The position numbers and the translations under genes are program-made. A DNA stretch of 64,000 bases from Luteolibacter flavescens (GTDB lineage: Bacteria; Verrucomicrobiota; Verrucomicrobiia; Verrucomicrobiales; Akkermansiaceae): contig NZ_JAPDDS010000012.1 of assembly GCF_025950085.1 (NCBI RefSeq), positions 122,108 through 186,107 on the forward strand. Direction: 5' to 3'. The notes below the pieces were generated by a model, which worked only from the letters and a program-made list of their open reading frames with translations, did no database searches and had not been told where the DNA came from. Numbering within the stretch: position 1 is the first letter of the stretch; each line of letters opens with the position of its first letter. Below are positions 23,473 through 31,382 of this stretch, one piece after another.

Positions 23473-23919
23473 ATGAATTATATCAGGAGGGATGTGATTA
23501 AATTGGGGTTGGCATCAGCCTTTGTCGGGGTCTCTTCCGCCCAGGATGGATTGCAAGACGTCAGTGAGGATCGGGCAGTCAGTGTGAAATTGGATGCAAT
23601 CAAAGGGAAGAAACTGAAAATCAAAAGATTCGTAGATGAGGTGCCCGATGTTGCTCTTGAGATATTTTTCAAGGCGGTGAAGGATCAGCTAAATGTTGAG
23701 TTCTGGCCGCTGCTTGAAGAGCAAAAGAACCCGATTTCCTTTGCGAGAAGGGCGAGCAATCGACACAATCGAGTGAATTTTGAGGAGGGGGAGTGGGATG
23801 CGTATGATTTGTTCGATGTGATAATTGTGATTTCGAAGTGGAGCTGGTATTATTCAAAAGAAGGAAACGTGGTCATTCGCGCTTGGCACCAAGGCGACTT
23901 GGCGGATCCTGAAAAATGA
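23473..23919 (+). CDS. Hypothetical exported protein, possible Tat signal
   Basis: 148 residues in AT-rich sequence. The N-terminus MNYIRRDVIKLGLASAFVGV resembles a twin-arginine signal (RRDVIK then a hydrophobic stretch) with a likely cleavage after SSAQ. The mature part is charged and has a lysine-rich region (DAIKGKKLKIKRF), two tryptophan-containing segments (NVEFWPLLEE and SKWSWYYSKEGNVVIRAW) and no known motif. The gene has an AGGAGG-like stretch upstream (tatcaggagggatg overlaps the coding start), so the exact start is uncertain. The family is unknown and nothing nearby suggests a role. Confidence 0.5.
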   Translation: MNYIRRDVIKLGLASAFVGVSSAQDGLQDVSEDRAVSVKLDAIKGKKLKIKRFVDEVPDVALEIFFKAVKDQLNVEFWPLLEEQKNPISFARRASNRHNRVNFEEGEWDAYDLFDVIIVISKWSWYYSKEGNVVIRAWHQGDLADPEK

Positions 23920-24017
23920 CCATATTCGCGAAGCTGAGCAAATTGGAACGCCTGCCGATGCGAGTGCGCGGAAGCGGGGGTTGCTCCTGTATGTTTAGAT
24001 TTAATGATTGATATTAG

Positions 24018-24899
24018 ATGAATGATCCTACAATTGTTGAATTCCGGCAGCCTTCTCGGACGGTGCATCCGCGAACTCTCTGGGACACCTTTTGGGAGGT
24101 TGATGCCATCGCGCGAGAGGTTCTTGGGGGTGTCTCCATGAAATATGAAATTCATATTTGTTATGGAGTTAATAATATTAGTTGCTTGCCGGGTTTTTCA
24201 TATTCGACTAAACACGATATCTCTGCCTCTGAAGTGAATTTAATATCTGATAAATCTGAGAAATGCGTTGGGATCTGCGGGATTTATGGAGAGGAGGACG
24301 CGTTGGGGAGAGTTCCATGTCGGGTGAATTTGTTCGAGGTGCACGTCATGCGTTCAGTGGTGGAGTTTGAGTTTCCTCAGGTGACATTGGACGGCAACCT
24401 TTTGTCTGGTGGCGAGGGTGATGTCGCGCGGGAACTACAAGCCTACGGTTGGGTTAAGATGCTCATGGAACGACTCGACGCCGAGGAGTGCTGGGGTGCT
24501 ATTGACGATGATACCGAGTATCAGGCTGGTTACGGTGAATACTACGGGGCGGAAATGCTTGCGTTTCATTTCCGGAAGCGAGGGCCCCAGACAGTGATTG
24601 CGGGATTGGAAGAGGGTGTCCGTCCAACCTCTGAGATGTATAGGGCGGCTCGTGATGCGGAGCCATTCCTCCACGGCTATAGGCGGAGTTCTCTACGCGT
24701 GATTGATCTGCCTTGGAGCGATTATTGGCGGCGGCTCCAGTCTGGTGAAGTGATGACCTCCCAACTTTTCTCTCCTGAAATTGATGAGCGGATTTGTTCA
24801 GAACAGACGGCTAGGCACTTGGATGCGAGCGAGTTGGAGTATTTCTGGCAGCGGCGAGGAGGCTTCCCGCTGGATGGGTCGTTCACATCCATTTCATGA
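24018..24899 (+). CDS. Hypothetical protein in the AT-rich island
   Basis: 293 residues, soluble, no signal peptide. It begins MNDPTIVEFRQPSRTVHPRT and includes VLGGVSMKYEIHICYGVN, VEFEFPQVTLDGNLLSGGEG, ERLDAEECWGAIDDDTEY and a C-terminal SELEYFWQRRGGFPLDGSF. It is rich in acidic residues and tryptophan. I recognise no family. Together with the preceding gene (99-base gap, same strand) it forms the coding content of the AT-rich island, so the two could be a transferred pair. The function is not known. Confidence 0.5.
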   Translation: MNDPTIVEFRQPSRTVHPRTLWDTFWEVDAIAREVLGGVSMKYEIHICYGVNNISCLPGFSYSTKHDISASEVNLISDKSEKCVGICGIYGEEDALGRVPCRVNLFEVHVMRSVVEFEFPQVTLDGNLLSGGEGDVARELQAYGWVKMLMERLDAEECWGAIDDDTEYQAGYGEYYGAEMLAFHFRKRGPQTVIAGLEEGVRPTSEMYRAARDAEPFLHGYRRSSLRVIDLPWSDYWRRLQSGEVMTSQLFSPEIDERICSEQTARHLDASELEYFWQRRGGFPLDGSFTSIS

Positions 24900-25014
24900 G
24901 AGTGTGAATTGCCAAGGCCGCGAGAGCGTTCGGAGGCATGTCACGGATTCCCGGGCTGCTTGTTGGCTGGGTGGATCGGACGAACTCACCTGAGTGATCG
25001 CCAGCAATTCGAGA

Positions 25015-25176
25015 TTATGATCTCACAATGTGAAAAATCTCGCCGATGCCATGTCGGGTGTAGTGGTAGGCGCCTAAGAAATTGAGTTTCTCCGGGAAAT
25101 GTCGGTTGTAATTTTGATCAGCCGCCACCCACTTGGCCGGATCAAACCGCCATCTCCCCGGCTTGCGCGGGATCAT
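25015..25176 (-). pseudogene. Possible gene remnant or small ORF overlapping the HIT gene
   Basis: In a frame shifted by one relative to the HIT gene, a 53-codon frame runs from an ATG at 25176 to a TAA at 25015. Its 3' part outside the HIT gene reads like real protein: RFDPAKWVAADQNYNRHFP, then KLNFLGAYHYTRHGIGEIF. The first residues lie inside the HIT coding end. It may be the 3' remnant of a lost gene joined to the HIT gene at the island boundary, or a short overlapping gene. There is no recognised family. Confidence 0.3.
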
Positions 25177-25501
25177 GGGGATCCAGCGGTGAGCCGGAGA
25201 CGAGATGGAGGTGCAGGTGCGGGGTGCTCTGGTAGCTGCCCCCGTTCGTGATGAGCTTGTAGTTTGTCCCGGCCAGGTCGCGGTCCCGAATGATGGCCAC
25301 CGCGACTTCGAGCAATTCGGAGAGCAGCGTGGGGTCCGTCACATCGACCAGCCTCGCGATGTGCTGCTTCGGGATGATCACCACGTGCATCTGCCACGTC
25401 GGTCGCGTGTGCTCGAAGGCCAGCACGCGCTGCGTCTCCATCACTACCTGCACCGGCACCTGCCCGCTCAGCACGGAGTCGCAATAGAAGTCTGCGGACA
25501 T
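25142..25501 (-). CDS. HIT family protein (histidine triad hydrolase)
   Basis: 119 residues from the ATG at 25501 (MSADFYCDSVLSGQVPV), which matches the usual HIT N-terminus; 12 more upstream codons are open but unlikely. The histidine triad TPHLHLHLVSG (H-x-H-x-H-x-x) is intact. Other family segments are VVMETQRVLAFEHTRPTWQ, MHVVIIPKQHIARL and AVAIIRDRDL. HIT proteins hydrolyse nucleotide-phosphoramidate or dinucleoside bonds. It lies just downstream of the tRNA-Ser gene on the same strand. The C-terminal end coincides with the boundary of the AT-rich island. Confidence 0.85.
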   Translation of the reverse strand: MSADFYCDSVLSGQVPVQVVMETQRVLAFEHTRPTWQMHVVIIPKQHIARLVDVTDPTLLSELLEVAVAIIRDRDLAGTNYKLITNGGSYQSTPHLHLHLVSGSPLDPHDPAQAGEMAV

Positions 25502-25568
25502 CGGGAGGGAAGGTTTCCCATTGAGAGGGAAAGGCATTCGCCGGGGAATGCGCGGAAGGGAAAATGGC

Positions 25569-25657
25569 GGAGAGAGTGGGATTCGAACCCACGGTAGGTT
25601 TTAAGCCTACGTTCGATTTCGAGTCGAGTGCCTTAAACCGAGCTCAGCCATCTCTCC
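25569..25657 (-). tRNA. tRNA-Ser, anticodon CGA
   Basis: 89 bases on the minus strand with a 7-bp acceptor stem (GGAGAGA with TCTCTCC), a D-arm region GGCTGAGCTCGG, the anticodon loop CTCGAAA (anticodon CGA), a long variable arm (GTAGGCTTAAAACCTAC) and the T-arm GTGGGTTCGAATCCCAC. The long variable arm and the acceptor sequence are diagnostic for bacterial serine tRNA. CCA is not encoded. It reads UCG codons. Confidence 0.95.
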
Positions 25658-25733
25658 TTTTTGCGGCTGGGGCCGGGAAAGTAGCAATCGGCCCCGGCTT
25701 GTAAAGCTTCCCGTGCGATCAATTCACACGGGA

Positions 25734-26351
25734 TCATTCGATATTCTGCGCGGCTTCCTTGCTTGAGGCTGCTGCGATCTCCGCATCCGACTGCTTTCCA
25801 GAGGATTGTGCGGAATCATCGGATGGCGCGGGGGCGGGCTTCGCCGGGGCCTCCGCTCCGCCGCGGCGGACGGCCTCGCGGGAAATGAAGTCCACCAGGG
25901 TGCCGGACATGAGGATGGCGGCGACGGCGAGGCCCATGCCGATGACCCACCAGCGTTCCCCGGTGCGTCCGCGGCCGTAGTTCGACTCGCAGTCGATGGT
26001 CGGCGCGGCCTTCGGCGGTGCGGCGCGGCGGGTGACCGATGGCGGCAGGACATCGAAGGCGGGATGAATGGTCTGCGGCTCGATCTGGAGATCCGGCACC
26101 CGCAGCTCGACCTGACGCCCGGAGCCGAAAGGGGACCGGGACGAGTGGGGGAGATGCACGTCCGGACGGCCGGCGAAGGAGTCGAAATCATCGGCGGTGA
26201 GCACTTCCACCGGAAGCTCGCCCGAGGTGCCCAGCAGGACCTTCCGCACGTCCACTGCTGTCACGAAGTCCTCGATCTCCGGGCGTGACGAGCCGGGATC
26301 GTCGTCCCGTTTCGGAACGGGAAAGGGTGCGAGGCTATCGGGTAAAATCAT
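25734..26351 (-). CDS. Single-pass membrane protein, unknown
   Basis: 205 residues from the ATG at 26351 (MILPDSLAPF); the upstream TTG-initiated extension is less likely. The N-terminal two thirds are soluble, with AVDVRKVLLGTSGELPVEVL and LRVPDLQIEPQTIHPAFDVL. There is then one transmembrane helix (WWVIGMGLAVAAILMSGTLV) and a C-terminal alanine/serine/proline/lysine-rich low-complexity tail (PAKPAPAPSDDSAQSSGKQ). I see no known domain. The gene is divergent from the ACT-domain gene and downstream features give no clue. Confidence 0.5.
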   Translation of the reverse strand: MILPDSLAPFPVPKRDDDPGSSRPEIEDFVTAVDVRKVLLGTSGELPVEVLTADDFDSFAGRPDVHLPHSSRSPFGSGRQVELRVPDLQIEPQTIHPAFDVLPPSVTRRAAPPKAAPTIDCESNYGRGRTGERWWVIGMGLAVAAILMSGTLVDFISREAVRRGGAEAPAKPAPAPSDDSAQSSGKQSDAEIAAASSKEAAQNIE

Positions 26352-26487
26352 ATGGGGGGTGAACCGATTGGGGGTAGGTCTAACACCTTGATCCAAAAGG
26401 GGTCAATGATCATTTTTTCTTAAATAATTTGCCGCAATTCTAAAAAATCAGATGACGGGAGTGGAAGGTCAATGCTCAATTGGGGTC

Positions 26488-26997
26488 ATGCCTGCCTCCA
26501 TCGTGATGACCGTTCTCGCCGCCGATCGCCCCGGCCTCGTCCGCGCCCTTTCCGAGACCATCGCCGCGCATGGCGGGAGCTGGCAGGAGAGCCGCATGGC
26601 GCGTCTCGCGGGACAATTCGCAGGCATCCTGCGGGTGGAGTGCGCGGAGGCGGAGTGCGATGCGCTACTGGCCGCCCTGTCCGCGCTGGAGTCCGAGGGG
26701 ATCTCCGTGCAGGCGAAGCGCGAGGCCGCCGCCCCGGCCGAGAAGCGCGAGACGCTGACGCTGGATGTGGTGGGGAATGACCGACCCGGCATCATCCGCT
26801 CGCTTTCCGCCGCCATCGCCGGTGCAGGCGGAAACGTGGAGGATCTCTCGACCTCGCTGGAGAGCGCGCCGATGGCCGGCCATCCGATTTTCCATGCGAA
26901 GGGCGTGGTCTCCCTGGCCGCTGGCAGCGCTCCCGGCGCACTGGTCGCGGCGATCGAGAATCTGGGGCCGGATCTCTCCGTCTCGGTCGATCTTTGA
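26488..26997 (+). CDS. Tandem ACT domain protein (GcvR-like)
   Basis: 169 residues from the ATG at 26488, preceded by GGGG. Two ACT domains follow each other: MTVLAADRPGLVRALSETIA with HGGSWQESRMARLAGQFAG, then LDVVGNDRPGIIRSLSAAIA with GAGGNVEDLSTSLESAPMAG. D-RPG-(L/I) at the start of each is the ACT ligand-loop signature. This is the layout of GcvR, the glycine-cleavage-system repressor accessory protein. No gcv gene is in the window, so the target is inferred from the family only. Confidence 0.85.
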   Translation: MPASIVMTVLAADRPGLVRALSETIAAHGGSWQESRMARLAGQFAGILRVECAEAECDALLAALSALESEGISVQAKREAAAPAEKRETLTLDVVGNDRPGIIRSLSAAIAGAGGNVEDLSTSLESAPMAGHPIFHAKGVVSLAAGSAPGALVAAIENLGPDLSVSVDL

Positions 26998-27065
26998 CGC
27001 ACGCGCTGGTGCAGACACCCGCGGCCCTTGCCGCCGCGGTCCGGCGGGGCTAAACGGGCGGGGAT

Positions 27066-27377
27066 ATGGAACACCACGTGTATTTCTGGCTGAAGGACGA
27101 GCACAAGAACGAGGCGGACCGCAAGGCCTTCGAGGCGGGGCTATCGAGCCTCTTCACGCTGAAGGGCCTGGTCGGCGGCTTCTGGGCCATCCCGGCGAAG
27201 GTGATGGAGCGCCCGGTGGTGGACCAGTCCTGGGACTACGCGCTCACGATGACCTTCGAGTCCGTGGCCGCGCAGGACGCCTATCAGGAAGACCCGGATC
27301 ACCACGTCTTCATCGACAGCTTCAAGCCTTGGTGGGCACGCGTGGAAGTGCGCGATCTCGAAAAGATCAGCCAATGA
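27066..27377 (+). CDS. Dabb (stress-responsive alpha/beta barrel) protein
   Basis: 103 residues with the Dabb (PF07876-type) pattern: MEHHVYFWLKDEHKNEADRK, LSSLFTLKGLVGGFWAIPA, WDYALTMTFESVAAQDAYQ and a final DPDHHVFIDSFKPWWARVEV. The conserved N-terminal HxVxFxLK, the central Dxxx(LF)xF and the Y..HP.H..F-like block are present. Such small dimeric ferredoxin-like proteins often accompany sugar or polyketide enzymes. The stop overlaps the start of the alcohol dehydrogenase gene (ATGA), so the two are co-translated. Confidence 0.85.
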   Translation: MEHHVYFWLKDEHKNEADRKAFEAGLSSLFTLKGLVGGFWAIPAKVMERPVVDQSWDYALTMTFESVAAQDAYQEDPDHHVFIDSFKPWWARVEVRDLEKISQ

Positions 27378-28393
27378 AAGCGCTGCAACTCGTGGCCCCG
27401 TCCACGCTCGCCGTGGTGGATCTGCCCGCGCCCATGCCCGGGCCGGGTGAGGTCCGCCTGCGCGTGAAAGCCTGCGGCATCTGCGGCAGCGACCTGCACG
27501 GCATGGACGGCAGCAGCGGACGGCGCATCCCGCCGCTGGTGATGGGCCACGAGGCCAGTGGTACGGTGGATGTAGTAGGTGAGGGCGTGACGGGCTGGCG
27601 GCCCGGGGATCGCGTCACCTTCGACTCCACCGTTTGGTGCGGCGAGTGCGGCTACTGCCGCGAGGGCCGCGTGAATCTCTGCGATGCCCGCCAGGTGGTG
27701 GGCGTCGCGTGTGCGGAGTTCCGCCGTGACGGGGCCTTTGCGGAATTCGTCACGGTGCCGCAGCGCATCGTCCACCGCCTGCCGGACGCGCTTTCCTACG
27801 AGGAGGCTGCCTTCGCCGAACCGGTGGGGGTGGCCCTCCACGCCGTGAAGCGGGCGGGGGATGTTGCGGGAAGTACGGCGCTCGTCGTAGGTGCGGGCCT
27901 CATCGGTCTGCTCGTCATCCAGGCGCTGAGGCGTGCGGGTGCTGCCAGGATCATCGCCGTGGACCTGGATGAGGGCCGTCTGACGCTGGCGAGGGAACTC
28001 GGTGCAGACGAGGCCATCCTCAGTGGCAGCGCGCCCGTGCCCGAGGTGGACCTTGCAATGGAAGTCGTGGGCGCCGCGCCGACCGTGGATCTCGCGATCC
28101 GCTCCGTGAGAAAGGGCGGCCGCGTCGTTCTCGTGGGGAATCTTTCCCCGGTCGTCCCGCTGCCCCTGCAGATCGTCGTCACGCGCGAGCTCGATGTCGT
28201 GGGCACCTGCGCCATCGCGGGCGAATATCCCGAAGCGTTGGATGCCATCGCTTCCGGAGACATCCGCGTGAAGCCGCTGATTTCCGCGAGCGTGTCGCTG
28301 GAAGATGGCGTCACTGCCTTCGAGAAAGCCAAGTCCCCCGGCGCGCTGAAGGTGCTCGTCATTGACGGGGGGGCGGCAGCGGGCGAGCTGTGA
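27374..28393 (+). CDS. Zinc-dependent MDR alcohol/polyol dehydrogenase
   Basis: 339 residues. Catalytic zinc ligands are Cys37 (ACGICGSDLHG), His59 and Glu60 (MGHEASGTVDVVGEGV). The structural zinc cysteines are Cys89, Cys92, Cys95 and Cys103 (WCGECGYCREGRVNLC). The Rossmann motif is VVGAGLIGLLVIQ with AVDLDEGRL. The family includes sorbitol, threonine and galactitol-1-phosphate dehydrogenases; the substrate is not determined. It is translationally coupled to the Dabb gene before it, and the next gene starts three bases after its stop. The run with the SDR gene suggests oxidation of a sugar or polyol. Confidence 0.9.
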   Translation: MKALQLVAPSTLAVVDLPAPMPGPGEVRLRVKACGICGSDLHGMDGSSGRRIPPLVMGHEASGTVDVVGEGVTGWRPGDRVTFDSTVWCGECGYCREGRVNLCDARQVVGVACAEFRRDGAFAEFVTVPQRIVHRLPDALSYEEAAFAEPVGVALHAVKRAGDVAGSTALVVGAGLIGLLVIQALRRAGAARIIAVDLDEGRLTLARELGADEAILSGSAPVPEVDLAMEVVGAAPTVDLAIRSVRKGGRVVLVGNLSPVVPLPLQIVVTRELDVVGTCAIAGEYPEALDAIASGDIRVKPLISASVSLEDGVTAFEKAKSPGALKVLVIDGGAAAGEL

Positions 28394-28395
28394 CC

Positions 28396-28821
28396 ATGGA
28401 TTCCATTGGCCAGCCGGAATGCGAGAGCTGTGGAGGAAAGCCTGCCCGGTTCTTTTTCACCACCATCGTCTCGGGGGTGAAGACGTCGCAGCATTTCTGC
28501 AAGGACTGCCATGAAGCCGCGCTTTCCGGTCCGGCGAAGGGGCTCATGGCGGATCTGAAGGCGGGGCGCTGTCATCACTGCGGGGCGCAGGCAGTGATGA
28601 CGGACAACTTGTCGTGTATCTCCGGAGAAGCAGGTGGGGCCCAACGGTATCTCTGTTTTTCCTGCTCCAACGAGGCGAACGAGGTGGCGATGGAAAAGTT
28701 CCGAGCCTTTGAAGATGGAGACGAGTCGCTTCCTATTTCCGATCATCAGCAAAAGCTCCGCGAGATCGTGGGGCAAATCGACGCCCACATGCGCCGCTGG
28801 GTGATCCAACGTTACAACTGA
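28396..28821 (+). CDS. Zinc-ribbon protein, McsA-like N-terminus
   Basis: 141 residues from the ATG at 28396. It has three CxxC pairs in the style of McsA and UvrB-type zinc ribbons: CESCGGKPARFFFTT, HFCKDCHEAAL and GRCHHCGAQAV, followed by YLCFSCSNEANEVAM. A helical C-terminal part ends SDHQQKLREIVGQIDAHMRR. It starts three bases after the dehydrogenase stop and ends directly before the SDR start. McsA itself is a kinase activator with CtsR and McsB in Firmicutes; none of those is here, so the role is unknown. Confidence 0.65.
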   Translation: MDSIGQPECESCGGKPARFFFTTIVSGVKTSQHFCKDCHEAALSGPAKGLMADLKAGRCHHCGAQAVMTDNLSCISGEAGGAQRYLCFSCSNEANEVAMEKFRAFEDGDESLPISDHQQKLREIVGQIDAHMRRWVIQRYN

Positions 28822-29607
28822 ATGAACCCCTTCGACCTCACAGGAAAGACCGCTCTCGTCACCGGAGCCAGCCGCGGGCTTGGCAAAGGCTTCGCCCTTG
28901 CCCTCGCGCGTTCTGGCGCCGACGTCGTCGTGACGAGCCGCACCCTGTCCTCGTTGGATGACACCGTCGCGGAGATCGAGGCGCTGGGTCGGAAGGCTTG
29001 GCCGATCGTGCTCGATGTGCGCGAGCAGGACAGCATCGAGGCAGCCGCGGAAGCCGCATGGTCCGCTGCGGGCCATCTCGACATCCTCGTGAACAACGCC
29101 GGCTGCAATGTCCGCAAGCCCGCGCTCGAGGTGACGTGGGATGATTGGAACCTGATCCTCGACACGAATCTCCGCGGGGTCTTTTTCACCGCGCAAGCGA
29201 TCGCCCGCCGGATGGTAGGACGTGGCTACGGCCGCATCATCAATATCGGCTCGGTCACCTGCGTAAATGGTTACTCGGGCCTCGCGCCTTATTGCGCGAG
29301 CCGCGGTGGCGTGAAGCAGCTCACGATGAGCCTGGCGGACGATTGGGGGCAGCATGGCATCACCGTGAATTGCCTCGCTCCCGGGTGGTTCAAGACGGCT
29401 CAAAATGCGGTGATGTATGAGGATACCGGGTGGGTGGATTATCTCACGGACCGCATTCCGCTGAAGCGGCCCGGTGCGCCCGGCGATCTCGATGGCACGC
29501 TCGTTTTCCTCGCTTCGGACGCCAGCGCCTACATGACCGGCCAGACGCTGCTGGTGGATGGCGGGATTTCCGTCGGCGCGGTGAAGGCCGTGCCGAAGAA
29601 GGCGTGA
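28822..29607 (+). CDS. SDR family oxidoreductase with Lys-to-Arg at the active site
   Basis: 261 residues of the classical short-chain dehydrogenase fold: TGASRGLGKGFALALARSGA (cofactor GxxxGxG), LDVREQDSIEA, NNAGCNVRKP (NNAG), INIGSVTCVNG (catalytic Ser) and Tyr157 in APYCASRGGVKQL. The consensus YxxxK reads YCASR here, so Arg161 replaces the catalytic lysine. The C-terminal ASDASAYMTGQTLLVDGGIS is typical. It resembles gluconate-5-dehydrogenase/KduD members. It directly follows the zinc-ribbon gene with zero gap. Activity may be altered. Confidence 0.85.
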   Translation: MNPFDLTGKTALVTGASRGLGKGFALALARSGADVVVTSRTLSSLDDTVAEIEALGRKAWPIVLDVREQDSIEAAAEAAWSAAGHLDILVNNAGCNVRKPALEVTWDDWNLILDTNLRGVFFTAQAIARRMVGRGYGRIINIGSVTCVNGYSGLAPYCASRGGVKQLTMSLADDWGQHGITVNCLAPGWFKTAQNAVMYEDTGWVDYLTDRIPLKRPGAPGDLDGTLVFLASDASAYMTGQTLLVDGGISVGAVKAVPKKA

Positions 29608-29681
29608 GCAGTGTCAACTCGGACGCGCTCTTCAACGCCACTTGCGCAACGCCGCTCCCCGTCGTTTGCTCCCGCGGTCGC

Positions 29682-30716
29682 ATGCGAAAGATCGTCCACA
29701 TCGACATGGATTGCTTCTACGCGGCGATCGAGGAGCGGGAGAATCCCGCGCTGCGTGGCAAGCCTGTCGGCGTGGGCGGTAGCACGCACCGCGGTGTGCT
29801 GACCACGGCGAACTACGAGGCGCGAAAGTTCGGCTGCCGTTCCGCCATGCCGGTATTCAAAGCGCTGCAACTTTGCCCGCAGCTCATCATCGTGCCGGTG
29901 CGCTTCGATCTCTACCGCAGCGTCAGCGCGCACGTGCGTGCGATCTTCGGGCGCTTCACGGAGAAGATCGAGCCGCTGTCGCTCGATGAAGCCTACCTCG
30001 ACCTCTCGCATCTGAATTCCTCCGCGGAGTCGGTGGCCCGGGAGATCCGCACGCAGATCCGCGAGGAGCTGGGTCTAACAGCTTCGGCAGGCATCGGGCC
30101 GAACAAGCTCATCGCGAAGATCGCCAGCGATTGGAACAAGCCGGACGGCCAGCACGAGATTCGTCCGCAGGAGGTGAATGCCTTCATGCACTCGCTACCC
30201 GTCGGCAAGCTGTGGGGAGTCGGCGGAAAGATGCGGGAAAAGCTGGAGCGCCTCGGCGTGAAGACGTGTGGCGACCTCCAGCGCTTCGACAAGATCGAGA
30301 TGTCGCGGCGCTTCGGAAAATGGGGGCTGGAGCTATGGGAACTCAGCCGCGGCATCGATCACCGCGAGGTGGAGACCGAGCGCATCCGCAAGTCGATCAG
30401 CACCGAGAATACCTTTCGCGAAAATCTGACCTCACTCGAGGACCTGCGTCCACCAATGCATGTGATGCTCGATGAATTGACAGGAGATCTCGTTCGTCAC
30501 GAGGACCGCGAGATCCGCTCGCTGGTGGTGAAGATGAAGTTCGCCGACTTCACGCGCACGACTGCGGAGAAGGCGCACGGCATTCTGGATACGGAAATCT
30601 TTGGCACGCTGCTGGAGGAGGCGTGGCAGCGGGGCGGGGGGAAGCCGGTGCGGTTGTTAGGCGTGGGAGTGCGCTTCCGCGATCCCGAGGAGAAGGAGCA
30701 GATGGAGTTGCTGTGA
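29682..30716 (+). CDS. dinB: DNA polymerase IV
   Basis: 344 residues from the ATG at 29682; the longer open frame upstream has no domain. Y-family polymerase palm: HIDMDCFYAAIEERENP (Asp8, Asp10), PLSLDEAYLDL (Asp102, Glu103), TASAGIGPNKLIAKIASDWN and the thumb HhH VGKLWGVGGKMREKLERLG. The little-finger domain has RKSISTENTF. The C-terminus QMELL resembles a beta-clamp-binding motif (QLxLF type). It carries out translesion synthesis and -1 frameshift bypass. No LexA box was clearly identified in front of it. Confidence 0.95.
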   Translation: MRKIVHIDMDCFYAAIEERENPALRGKPVGVGGSTHRGVLTTANYEARKFGCRSAMPVFKALQLCPQLIIVPVRFDLYRSVSAHVRAIFGRFTEKIEPLSLDEAYLDLSHLNSSAESVAREIRTQIREELGLTASAGIGPNKLIAKIASDWNKPDGQHEIRPQEVNAFMHSLPVGKLWGVGGKMREKLERLGVKTCGDLQRFDKIEMSRRFGKWGLELWELSRGIDHREVETERIRKSISTENTFRENLTSLEDLRPPMHVMLDELTGDLVRHEDREIRSLVVKMKFADFTRTTAEKAHGILDTEIFGTLLEEAWQRGGGKPVRLLGVGVRFRDPEEKEQMELL

Positions 30717-30736
30717 TGCTGGGTGCGCAGATGACG

Positions 30737-31246
30737 TCACCGGGCGAGATACTTTCGGGACTGCACGACGTACTTCTCCGCCCAGCCCTTCACCTTCGAC
30801 TGCTCGTCGAGCGATAGCGTGCGCACCACCTTTGCAGGGGAGCCCAGCACCAGCGAGCCCGGCGGGATGACCGTGCCGCCGATGACGAGTGCACCTGCGC
30901 CGATGATCGAGCGCTCGCCGATCACCGCGCCATCCAGCACGATCGCTCCCATCCCAATCAGCACTTCATCCTTCACCGTGCAGGCATGCAGGATGGCGGA
31001 GTGGCCCACCGTGACGAGTTCGCCGACGTAGCAGCCGTAGTCGTCGGCCAGGTGGATCACCGCATTGTCCTGCACGTTCGAGCGCGGGCCGATCACGATT
31101 TCATTGATGTCCCCGCGCAGGGTCGAGTTGTACCAGACGCTGCTTTCCTCGCCCAAAGTGACGCGGCCGATCACATCGGCGCTGCCCGCGACGAAGGCGG
31201 ATGGATGAATCTGCGGGGAAAAGGATTCGTAGTGCTCGATGGCCAT
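30737..31246 (-). CDS. Gamma-class carbonic anhydrase-like hexapeptide protein
   Basis: 169 residues from the ATG at 31246. Left-handed beta-helix repeats (VIGRVTLGEESSVWYNSTLR, IGPRSNVQDNAVIHLADD) with three histidines placed as the zinc ligands of gamma carbonic anhydrases: His65, His82 and His87 (NAVIH, VTVGHSAILHAC). The C-terminal helix follows GSPAKVVRTLS. These proteins (YrdA/CaiE/PaaY group) hydrate CO2 or are thioester-related. The next gene in the other direction is the giant secreted protein; no operon partner is visible. Confidence 0.85.
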   Translation of the reverse strand: MAIEHYESFSPQIHPSAFVAGSADVIGRVTLGEESSVWYNSTLRGDINEIVIGPRSNVQDNAVIHLADDYGCYVGELVTVGHSAILHACTVKDEVLIGMGAIVLDGAVIGERSIIGAGALVIGGTVIPPGSLVLGSPAKVVRTLSLDEQSKVKGWAEKYVVQSRKYLAR

Positions 31247-31382
31247 GACTCGCAGAGGGTGAGCTACCCCCGCCGCCCTGTCAGCCGCGAATGTGGCCGG
31301 GCGGGCACGTGTCGGCATCGACACAAAAGTGTGCAAGACGCCACGCGAGGAACGGATAGACGGCACGAGTCGCCTAGACAGC

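Larger units (their letters stand above)
23211..25020. other. AT-richer island with unrecognised genes
   Basis: From about 23230 to 25000 base composition and codon use shift visibly. AT-rich stretches, GAA/AAA/ATT codons and the absence of GC-rich third positions contrast with lpxA before it and the HIT gene after it. The island holds two genes without recognisable relatives and, at its right end, a possible gene remnant. No transposase or integrase is visible. Bases 23211-23472 hold nothing else that I can support. Confidence 0.6.

Noticed and set aside
23301..23501. A 66-codon + strand frame before the AT-rich island genes
   Set aside because: It overlaps the start of the next gene, has no domain or ribosome-binding context, and its length is within chance expectation.
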